A stretch of 64,000 nt of DNA. Origin: Cellulosimicrobium terreum (lineage in GTDB: Bacteria > Actinomycetota > Actinomycetes > Actinomycetales > Cellulomonadaceae). How positions within the stretch are numbered: the first letter of the stretch is position 1; every line of letters starts with the position of its first letter. Under the pieces are notes generated by a model, which was not told the DNA's origin, did no database searches, and worked only from the letters and a program-made list of their open reading frames with translations. The translations under genes and the position numbers were made by a program. The stretch is from the NCBI GenBank assembly GCA_014803435.1, contig JACYFD010000004.1:124001-188000 (forward strand). Direction: 5' to 3'. Shown piece by piece: positions 57,801-64,000 of this stretch.

Positions 57801-58450
57801 CGCTGCATGACGACGGGACCATCGGCGTGCAGGGCGTCGACCTCGTGGTGGTGCGAGGCGAGCTGGTGCTGCTGCTCGGCCAGGTCGGCTCGGGCAAGTC
57901 CAGCCTGCTCTCGGCCCTCGCCGGGCTCATGGAGCACACCGGCACGATCCGGTGGAACGGGGCGGACGTCGTCGACGCCCAGACGTTCCTGCGCCCGGGT
58001 CAGGTGGCGCACGTCGCGCAGGTGCCGCGCGTGCTCTCGGGCACCTTCGCCGACAACGTGCGGCTCGGTCACGAGCGCGAGGTGCGTGGTCCGGTCGCCG
58101 CGGCGCGGCTCGAGCAGGACGTCGTCGAGGCCGGCGGGCACGAGGCGCTCGTGGGGCACCGTGGCGTCCGGCTGTCGGGCGGCCAGGTGCAGCGACTCGC
58201 ACTCGCCCGGGCGCTCGCCACGGAGACGGAGCTCCTGCTCGCGGACGACGTGTCGAGCGCGCTGGACGCCTCGACCGAGATCGAGCTATGGACCTCGTTG
58301 CGCGAGCGCGGCACCACCGTGATCGGGTCGACGTCGAAGCGCGCGGCGCTGGCACGGGCCGACCGGGTCGTCGTCCTCCAGGAGGGCGAGGTCGCCGCGG
58401 TCGGCCCGTGGCGCGAGCTCGCGCCACGCTGGGCGCACCTCGCGGGCTGA
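54866..58450 (+). CDS. fused ABC exporter (TMD-NBD-TMD-NBD) with one degenerate ATP site
   Basis: 1194 residues, two half-transporters in one chain. NBD1: Walker [10 protein letters not shown] (about 378), Walker B VVVLDEA with catalytic Glu506, H-loop VAHRLS with His537, but altered signature LSAGE. NBD2: Walker [10 protein letters not shown] (about 1005), normal signature LSGGQ, but Walker B LLLADD with Asp1128 in place of Glu, and a Ser/Thr-Ser where the H-loop His belongs. Thus one ATP site is complete (NBD1 Walker motifs with NBD2 signature) and the other degenerate, as in heterodimeric exporters. A Pro/Ala-rich linker joins the halves at about residue 610-650. Substrate unknown, perhaps drugs or lipids. 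Confidence 0.9.
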   Translation: MIDDTAAPGHPTVPDPSAANLRADPARRLDWRRLRGPLAVVALLALSLGAVGAALGTVVAGWIADDPATATLQLLAACIVGAALLDTAGQVVWAGVVDRAEGTLRGDLLTAALHQPLATLTEQAVGEVLDRVDDDTHAVGTLVRRQLWSAGRTVVGVVPMWVVAGLTWWPAWALFPLLGLVAWLLVRPMLGEIARRKVIEEAAWTDHAAAFEEAVAARDDLRTSLGQSFAVRRLAGLSAQVHARFEAVLTVESRMVRRAGLVLAALLAGTAVAGAALAADGDLGVDRLVTLFLVTAMFVGQTDNLVHHLPDIQEGLGALTRIRQMLAVAPEPTGGRDLPDGPVGIELRDLHFSYAEGTFALDGVSLRVPAGETVALVGRTGSGKSTLASLLSRAVEPPRGAVLVGGADVRDLDLQALRAAVGVVTQRTEILAGTLAENVALFADVPRTDVDAAVRELRLDDWVAGLPDGLDTLLGPGGTSLSAGEEQLVAFARLLVRDVQVVVLDEATARMDPLTEARVVAASERLLAGRTGVLVAHRLSTIERAGLVAVLDHGRIVQQGSRSALAQADGPYRELVEASASEDDRAASAVDTARSVPAARDDDGAPAANRAAVDGSLAVGGRRRRGAPPELPDPGDGPSLARGILHALFVRPAWGAFAALLFLVASLLSAQGAVTGFLWGRAVQSLDDGLPVGLLVPFAVLLIAAPLCLARAVYLYPRWWIEVLLRVRMAVMSGQTRQHRLPASPPGEVVARAMDADRFARYADRWVDFVNGLVIAGVTALISGSWLAGAVLLAVMVVSAGASAVGRPIAGRSATRSSAARARFGRALVSALDSARTVKLAARTPQVHAHLHEVDGGRVRAAVFEHRVQAALDGVPLVMIQLGVVAAWAGLITGTWDLAIALLVANAVNGFGWFGVVAGAVVTEAPGTRSWQRVTSRFAAGADLMDLPSGVDLLTGDAPAPAPRPRQALERLELAGMSALHDDGTIGVQGVDLVVVRGELVLLLGQVGSGKSSLLSALAGLMEHTGTIRWNGADVVDAQTFLRPGQVAHVAQVPRVLSGTFADNVRLGHEREVRGPVAAARLEQDVVEAGGHEALVGHRGVRLSGGQVQRLALARALATETELLLADDVSSALDASTEIELWTSLRERGTTVIGSTSKRAALARADRVVVLQEGEVAAVGPWRELAPRWAHLAG

Positions 58451-58494
58451 CCGGCAGAGGGCGGTCGTCCCGGCCCGTCGGTGCGGCCACCAGG

Positions 58495-59799
58495 TCAGTG
58501 CAGCGTGGCGATCAGGCGGTCGAGGCGCGCGAGGACGAGCCTGCGGTCCACGTCGTGGACGGACGATTCGGCGACGGCGCTGCGCAACGCCTCGGCCTCG
58601 CTGCGCAGCCGGTCTCGCGAGCCCGGACGATCCGCAGCCAGGGCGAGGCGCTCGATGAGTCGCTGAGCAGCGGCGAGCACCACGGGTGCCTGCGTCGCGT
58701 ACGTCCGAACCGCAAGCAGGACCGCGCCGATCAGGTCCTCGGCCTGCGGCCACCGCACGACAGCGCGCAGCTCCCCGCGTGCATCGGTGCGGCCCGTCGC
58801 CACAGGAGGCCGCGACACGAGCGTGACCAACCCGTCGGCGAGCGCGTCGAGCGCGCCCGCTGCGGTGTACGGATCGTTCGTCCCGGGGGACAGCGCGCGC
58901 ACGGCCATGTCGGTGAGCTGCTGCACCGCGAAACCGACATCCTGGTGCGGAGTCCGCTCGTCCCCGAGCGTCACGGTGGCGCGGACGTCGGCCGCGACGT
59001 CGTCCCCCCACGCGGTGGCTCCCCGGAGGCGGACGACGGGCTCGCCCGCGACGACGTGGTCCCCGGGGGCCACGACGCACTCGGCGAGACCGTCTGCGGT
59101 CTCCGCGACCCGCGCGAGCCGATCGAGGTCGACCCACTGGACGTAGCCGGTCCGCCCGGCCGCGACGATGTCGCGCACAGGCGGGAGCTGCTGCGGCTGG
59201 GTGCGGTCGGGCCCGACGGCCGACCGCGCGTGGCGGGCCGGGGCGACCAGGTCGACCACGGTGCCCAGCTCGACCCGCAGGCGGTGCTGGAGCGTCGAGA
59301 CCTGGACGGAGTCCGCGATGTGATGGATGAAGTACACGAGGACGGCGACGCTCAGGACCGCGAGGAGCATGGCGCCGTTGACGGCCAGCGTCGACACGAA
59401 GGCGCTGCCACCGTCCGTCTCGCTGCGCACCGAGCGCAGGACGACGAGCGAGTAGAGGAACGAGGCGGTGAAGACGCCGAGCACGAGCTGGTTGCCGCGG
59501 TCGCTCATGAAGTTGCGCACGAGTCGTGGGCCATAGGTCGACGTGGTGGTCGCGAGCACCGAGATCGTGATGGAGAAGGTCGTGCCGGTCACGGTGAGCA
59601 CCGACGTGGCGATCGCGCTCAGCAGCGAGCGGCTGCCGCTCGCGCTCAACGAGGACAGCAGCGCCACGTCGTCGAACGAGTCGCGCGCGAGCGTGCGGTC
59701 CACGCCGATCAGGATCTCGGCGACGACCACCGCGACCGTCGACAGGACGGCGGGATAGAACCAGAACGAGTCGAGCGCGCGCCGCCAGACGATCCTCAC
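58495..59799 (-). CDS. DUF2254 family membrane protein
   Basis: 434 residues. Four membrane segments in the first 165 residues, with the family stretch VTGTTFSITISVLATTTSTYGPRL, then a soluble domain of about 270 residues with GYVQWVDLDRL, GFAVQQLTDMAVRALSPGTNDPYTA and a helical C-terminus. GTG 59799 follows GGAG at five bases; the neighbouring ATG gives an immediate stop. DUF2254 has no proven function; it is widely spread in actinobacteria. Convergent with the ABC exporter. Confidence 0.85.
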   Translation of the reverse strand: MRIVWRRALDSFWFYPAVLSTVAVVVAEILIGVDRTLARDSFDDVALLSSLSASGSRSLLSAIATSVLTVTGTTFSITISVLATTTSTYGPRLVRNFMSDRGNQLVLGVFTASFLYSLVVLRSVRSETDGGSAFVSTLAVNGAMLLAVLSVAVLVYFIHHIADSVQVSTLQHRLRVELGTVVDLVAPARHARSAVGPDRTQPQQLPPVRDIVAAGRTGYVQWVDLDRLARVAETADGLAECVVAPGDHVVAGEPVVRLRGATAWGDDVAADVRATVTLGDERTPHQDVGFAVQQLTDMAVRALSPGTNDPYTAAGALDALADGLVTLVSRPPVATGRTDARGELRAVVRWPQAEDLIGAVLLAVRTYATQAPVVLAAAQRLIERLALAADRPGSRDRLRSEAEALRSAVAESSVHDVDRRLVLARLDRLIATLH

Positions 59800-59964
59800 A
59801 TGGACTCCTTCGCAACGCGTCGCGCCAGCCACGCGTGCAGGATCGAGGCGGTGTCCGCCTTCACGGCCATGCCTGTCCTCACCTCCGATCCGGGTCCGGC
59901 GTGGTCCGACCTGACTCACGGTCACACCGAGCGCCCGCGCTGGCATCTCGAACCGTGCAGGGTC

Positions 59965-59993
59965 TTGCTGCAACTTGCTGCAATCGATACAGT
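59965..59993 (+). promoter_or_regulatory. amylase promoter with two tandem TTGCTGCAA boxes
   Basis: TTGCTGCAA occurs at 59965-59973 and again at 59975-59983, spaced exactly ten bases. TTGCTG (59965-59970), a 17-base spacer and TACAGT (59988-59993) form the probable promoter. TTGC-N-GCAA boxes resemble LacI-family maltose-regulator (MalR) sites at actinobacterial amylase genes, so starch-dependent derepression is likely. The rest of the 295-base gap, from 59800 to 59964 and 59994 to 60094, shows nothing I can name apart from a 95-base leader. Confidence 0.7.
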
Positions 59994-60094
59994 CTGAAGG
60001 TCGCGCGCCGGCGCGACATGGACGACGACGCCTGCACGGATCGTCGTCCGAACCTCCGGGCGTTCTGCGCCCTCGGACGACAAGGAAGTCCTCC

Positions 60095-63000
60095 ATGCCT
60101 CGTGCCTCAGGACCTGGGGTCGCGCGCCGCACGACAGCCACGCTCGCCGCCGCGGCGCTCGCCGCCTCCGGCCTCGCCGGTCTCACCACCGCCGTCCTCG
60201 TCGCACCGGCCGCAGCCGCCGACCGCACCGTGGCCCTCGTGGGGGACCTGCAGTCCGAGCTGGGCTGCGCGGCGGACTGGGACCCGGCCTGCGCGGCGAC
60301 CGAGCTCGTACCGACCGACGTCGCGGGCGTATGGTCCGCGGACTTCGAGGTCCCCGCCGGCACGTACGAGTACAAGGTCGCGTTCGACGACGCCTGGGAC
60401 GAGACCTACGGCCGCGACGGGGGGCAGGACAACGTCCCCCTCGTGCTCGGTGGTGACACGACCCTGCGCGTCTTGTTCGACGAGGCCACGCACCGCATCG
60501 CGCTCGCGCCGCTGGGCCTCGCGGGGGAGTACGACGCCGCGACCGACGACGCGCTCGTCGTCCCGCCCGTGCGTCAGCCCGGGTCGGACGAGCGGTTCTA
60601 CTTCGTCATGACCGACCGGTTCGCCAACGGCGACCCGGCGAACGACACGGCGGGCCTCGGTGACGACCCGCTCGTCTCCGGGTTCGACCCGACGGACAAG
60701 GGGTTCTACCAGGGCGGGGACATCGCCGGCCTGCGGGAGAACCTCGACTACGTCGAGGGGCTCGGGACGACGGCGATCTGGCTCACGCCCTCGTTCAAGA
60801 ACCAGCCCGTCCAGGGGACCGGGGCGGACGCGTCCGCCGGGTACCACGGGTACTGGATCACCGACTTCACGCAGATCGACCCGCACCTCGGCACCAACGC
60901 GGAGCTCGAGGCGCTCATCGACGAGGCCCATGCCAAGGGCATCAAGGTCTACTTCGACATCATCACCAACCACACGGCCGACGTCGTCGACTACGAGGAG
61001 AAGGAGTACTCCTACGTCGACCAGGCGACCTCGCCCTACCGCGACGCGGCCGGCGACGTCTTCGACCCGGCCGACCTCGCGGGCACGAGGGAGTTCCCCG
61101 AGCTCGACGCCGCGACGTCGTTCCCGTACACGCCGTTCGTCCCGGCCGGCAAGGAGGACCTGAAGGTCCCGTCGTGGCTCAACGACCCGACGCTCTACCA
61201 CAACCGAGGGAACTCGACGTGGACGGGCGAGTCGGTCACGTACGGCGACTTCGACGGTCTCGACGATCTGATGACCGAGCACCCGACCGTGGTCGACGGC
61301 TTCGTCGACGTCTACGAGGACTGGGTCGACCTCGGGATCGACGGGTTCCGCATCGACACGGTCAAGCACGTGAACTTCGAGTTCTGGGAGACCTGGACCA
61401 CGGAGGTCCTCGACTACGCCCACGCGCAGGGCAAGGACGACTTCTTCATGTTCGGCGAGGTGTACGACGCCGACGCCGCGAAGCTCTCGCCGTACGTGCG
61501 GCGCACCGACATGAGCTCGACGCTCGACTTCACGTTCCAGTCCGCTGCGACGAGCTTCGCGAGCGGCAACAGCGCCAAGGGTCTCGCGTCGCTCTTCGCG
61601 AGCGACGACATGTACACGACGCCGGACACCTCGGCGAGCGCGCTGCCCACGTTCCTCGGCAACCACGACATGGGTCGGGTCGGCTCCATGCTCGCGTCCA
61701 CCGACGACCCGCTCGCGCGCGACGAGCTCGCGCACGACCTCATGTACCTGACGCGCGGTCAGCCGGTCGTCTACTACGGCGACGAGCAGGGGTTCGCTGG
61801 CGCGGGCGGTGACAAGGACGCGCGCCAGACGCTCTTCGCCACCCAGGTCGACGAGTACGCGGACCAGCAGCTCGTCACGGGCGAGCAGGCGGGGAGCGTC
61901 GACCGGTACGGCACCGACGCGCCGCTGTACGAGCACATCGCCGAGCTCGCCGCGCTCCGCGAGGACAACCCGGCGCTCGCGACGGGCGCCCAGATCGAGC
62001 GCTACGTCGAGAACGGTGCCGGGGTGTACGCCTTCAGCCGGGTCGATCGTACGGAGAAGGTCGAGCACCTGGTCGCGCTCAACAACGCGTCCGAGCCGCG
62101 CGAGGCGTCGTTCACGACCCTCACCCCCGGCGCGTCGTACGCGGTCCTGCACGGCGACGGCGAACCGGTGGAGGCCGACGCCGAGGGCTCGGTCACGCTC
62201 AGCCTGCCCGCGACGTCGGCGGTCGTGCTCGTCGCGGACCGGGAGGTCGGCGCGGACTCGTCCGGGGAGATCTCCGTGACGGTCCCGGCCGCGGGCGCCG
62301 CACTGACCGGGGTCGCCCCGGTCGGCGCGACCGTGGACGACGACGCGTGGGCCGAGACGTCGATCGCCTGGCGGGTCGTCGGTGACTCCGGCGACGGCGC
62401 GTGGAGCGCGCTCGGCACCGCCGAGGACACCTCGCCGCGCGTCTTCCACGACGTCACCGACCTGCCCGACGGCACGCTCGTCGAGTACCGGGCCGTGACG
62501 ACCGACGCCGACGGGGACCGGGCCGCGGCCTCGACGTTCGCGAGCGTCGGGGTCGACGTCAGCGGCGTCGTCGGGGAGGAGCCCGAGCCCGAGATCGACC
62601 TCGTGACCGTCGCCGGCAGCCACAACTCCGAGATGGGCTGCGCGGGCGACTGGGCTCCCGGCTGTGAGGCGGCGAAGCTCACGAAGCGCCCGGACGGCGT
62701 CTACGCGGGCACGTTCGACCTGCCGGCCGGCACCTACGAGTACAAGGTCGCGCTCAACGGGTCGTGGACCGTGAACTACGGCGTCGGCGGCGTACAGGAC
62801 GGCGGCAACGCGACGTACACGACCGACGGCGAGCCGGTCACGTTCTACTGGGACCCGGTGAGCAAGGACTTCTCCAGCACGGCGCAGGGACCGATCGTCA
62901 CCGTGGCCGGGTCGTTCCAGGACCAGGTCGGCTGCCCGGGTTCCTGGGCGCCGGACTGCCTCGCGTCGTGGCTCAAGGACCCTGACGGCGACGGGACGTA

Positions 63001-64000
63001 CACCTGGTCGACGGACGACCTCGCGGCTGGCGCCTACGAGGGCAAGGTCGCGCACGCGATGAGCTGGGCCGAGAACTACGGGGTCGGGGGAGCGCCGGAC
63101 GGCGCCAACTACCAGTTCTCCGTCGGCGACGGCGAGGCCGTGACGTTCACCTACGACATCGAGACGCACGTGCTCGACATCGGTGTGGAGAACCCGCCCC
63201 TGCCGGGAACCGGGCAGCAGGCCGCGCACTGGGTCCGGGAGGACGTGCTCGCGTGGCCGGCGACGCTCGGGACCGGCGACGCGTACACGCTGTGGGCGGC
63301 CCCTGACGGCGGTCTCGCCGTCGTGCCGGGCGCCGAGGACGGCGAGGTGCAGGTACCCGAGGGCGCGACGTCGTACACGCTCGAGGTCGACCCCGACGGG
63401 TTGCCCGACGTCGTCGTCACCGACTTCCCGGCGCTCTCGGCGTCCACCGCGCTGAGGGTGACGGATGCCGACGGCGGGCCCGTCGACCGGGACGCGGTCG
63501 AGGTGGCGCTGCGGGGACAGCTCCTCGTGACCCGCGCCGACGGGGACGTGGTCACCGCCGCGACCGGGGTGCAGGTCCCCGGCGTGCTGGACGACGTGTT
63601 CGCCGCGGCCGCGGAGGAACGCGAGCTCGGCCTGACCTGGGCCGGTGCGACCGGCGAGCGCACGCCGTCGTTCGCGCTGTGGGCACCCACCGCCCGGGCG
63701 GTCACGCTCCTGGCGTGGCCCGCGGACACCGGTCCGACAGCGGACCTGTCCGCGGAACCCCAGCGGATCGAGGCCACGCGTCAGTCCGACGGCGCGTGGA
63801 CGGTCGACGGGGCGGACGACGCCCCCGAGGGCGGCTGGGCCGGCTCGCGGTACCGGTACGAGGTCGAGGTGTTCGTGCCGGGCACCGGCGAGGTCGAGAC
63901 GAACGTCGTGACCGACCCGTACTCGGTCGGCCTGACGCTCGACTCGACGCACTCCGTGGTCGTCGACCTCGACGACCCGGCCTTCCGCCCGTCGCTCTGG
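60095..64000 (+). CDS. secreted alpha-amylase/pullulanase (GH13), 3' end outside window
   Basis: 1302 residues visible from ATG 60095 with no stop before the window's end. Signal peptide at residues 1-43 (twin-Arg-like RR, ending APAAAA). An X25-like starch-domain follows (about 44-140), then a GH13 catalytic domain (about 165-640): region I DIITNH (Asp288-His293), nucleophile Asp421 in GFRIDTVKH, acid/base Glu455 in FGEVYD, transition-state Asp525 in LGNHD. Then a Fn3-like segment, two more X25-like modules (about 835-930, 933-1030, each with GC...W.P.C and PAGTYEYKVA-like strands), an N2-like pullulanase segment and the start of a CBM48 (SFALWAPTARAVTLL). A second, pullulanase-type GH13 domain is expected beyond the edge. 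RBS AGGAAG is somewhat distant. Confidence 0.9.
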   Translation, partial: MPRASGPGVARRTTATLAAAALAASGLAGLTTAVLVAPAAAADRTVALVGDLQSELGCAADWDPACAATELVPTDVAGVWSADFEVPAGTYEYKVAFDDAWDETYGRDGGQDNVPLVLGGDTTLRVLFDEATHRIALAPLGLAGEYDAATDDALVVPPVRQPGSDERFYFVMTDRFANGDPANDTAGLGDDPLVSGFDPTDKGFYQGGDIAGLRENLDYVEGLGTTAIWLTPSFKNQPVQGTGADASAGYHGYWITDFTQIDPHLGTNAELEALIDEAHAKGIKVYFDIITNHTADVVDYEEKEYSYVDQATSPYRDAAGDVFDPADLAGTREFPELDAATSFPYTPFVPAGKEDLKVPSWLNDPTLYHNRGNSTWTGESVTYGDFDGLDDLMTEHPTVVDGFVDVYEDWVDLGIDGFRIDTVKHVNFEFWETWTTEVLDYAHAQGKDDFFMFGEVYDADAAKLSPYVRRTDMSSTLDFTFQSAATSFASGNSAKGLASLFASDDMYTTPDTSASALPTFLGNHDMGRVGSMLASTDDPLARDELAHDLMYLTRGQPVVYYGDEQGFAGAGGDKDARQTLFATQVDEYADQQLVTGEQAGSVDRYGTDAPLYEHIAELAALREDNPALATGAQIERYVENGAGVYAFSRVDRTEKVEHLVALNNASEPREASFTTLTPGASYAVLHGDGEPVEADAEGSVTLSLPATSAVVLVADREVGADSSGEISVTVPAAGAALTGVAPVGATVDDDAWAETSIAWRVVGDSGDGAWSALGTAEDTSPRVFHDVTDLPDGTLVEYRAVTTDADGDRAAASTFASVGVDVSGVVGEEPEPEIDLVTVAGSHNSEMGCAGDWAPGCEAAKLTKRPDGVYAGTFDLPAGTYEYKVALNGSWTVNYGVGGVQDGGNATYTTDGEPVTFYWDPVSKDFSSTAQGPIVTVAGSFQDQVGCPGSWAPDCLASWLKDPDGDGTYTWSTDDLAAGAYEGKVAHAMSWAENYGVGGAPDGANYQFSVGDGEAVTFTYDIETHVLDIGVENPPLPGTGQQAAHWVREDVLAWPATLGTGDAYTLWAAPDGGLAVVPGAEDGEVQVPEGATSYTLEVDPDGLPDVVVTDFPALSASTALRVTDADGGPVDRDAVEVALRGQLLVTRADGDVVTAATGVQVPGVLDDVFAAAAEERELGLTWAGATGERTPSFALWAPTARAVTLLAWPADTGPTADLSAEPQRIEATRQSDGAWTVDGADDAPEGGWAGSRYRYEVEVFVPGTGEVETNVVTDPYSVGLTLDSTHSVVVDLDDPAFRPSLW

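Noticed and set aside
60107-63952. A 1281-codon open frame on the minus strand opposite the amylase
   Set aside because: It is a high-GC antisense shadow: strongly Arg/Val/Asp-rich, no domain, no promoter or RBS, and the top strand has a full catalytic GH13 protein.

Overview
The window is very GC-rich and densely packed. Starts are often GTG, overlaps of the ATGA or GTGA type are common, and several start codons sit six or seven bases after a TANNNT -10 box. Together with the gene content (MoeB-rhodanese, APS-reductase-type sulfate assimilation, DUF3017, DUF3817, DUF6350, PspC sensor kinase, secreted alpha-amylase/pullulanase) this points to an actinobacterium of the Micrococcales, most like Cellulomonas. 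The genus is an inference; no 16S or other marker is present. Nearly everything looks chromosomal housekeeping. I saw no insertion sequence, phage gene, CRISPR array, tRNA or rRNA.

Layout. 0-7.3 kb: end of a DUF3817 gene, a MoeB/ThiF-rhodanese protein, a DHA2 drug exporter, an FtsX/ATPase ABC exporter, and a divergent NarL-type two-component pair whose response regulator is broken (part of the receiver domain, including the phospho-acceptor Asp, is missing and the frame is shifted). 7.3-10.5 kb: thiamine synthesis, with a TPP riboswitch in front of thiO-thiS-thiG and a divergent thiE. 10.6-15.8 kb: a lipoprotein plus OmpA-domain pair, guaA, a GT4 glycosyltransferase and a membrane protein. 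15.9-20.1 kb: a PspC-domain membrane protein and small partner, divergent from a PspC-domain kinase and its regulator. 20.3-21.4 kb: an orphan DUF559 nuclease-like gene flanked by two copies of a hairpin repeat.

21.4-28.0 kb: a sulfate-assimilation operon (sir-cysH-cysD-cysN-cysG) preceded by a short cysteine-rich leader peptide, a probable cysteine-sensing attenuator. 28.2-33.5 kb: small membrane protein, PadR regulator with a hydrolase, DUF456 and pcrA. 33.6-40 kb: an OatA-like acyltransferase, a Clp-N/HTH two-gene operon with a striking double operator, and two tandem paralogous OmpA lipoproteins, the second with a hexanucleotide repeat in its N-terminus. 40-49 kb: sucCD, PlsC-like acyltransferase with patatin, DUF6350 protein, purN, and a ZTP (pfl) riboswitch before purH. 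49-58.5 kb: FAD reductase, DUF3017 protein, aquaporin, icd, mdh and a fused asymmetric ABC exporter. 58.5-64 kb: DUF2254 protein and the first 1302 residues of a secreted amylase/pullulanase whose promoter carries two tandem TTGCTGCAA boxes; the gene runs off the window.

Functional links. MoeB-rhodanese probably activates ThiS for ThiG. CysG makes siroheme for Sir, and CysDN make APS for CysH. sucC and icd share a 14-base near-palindrome (TCTTGA[C/T]GTCGAGA), suggesting a common TCA-cycle regulator. No clear new defence or mobile system is visible. The most interesting items are regulatory: the cysteine leader, the sucC/icd motif, the HTH/Clp-N operators, the repeated intergenic hairpins, the decayed regulator, and the microsatellite in a lipoprotein signal region.
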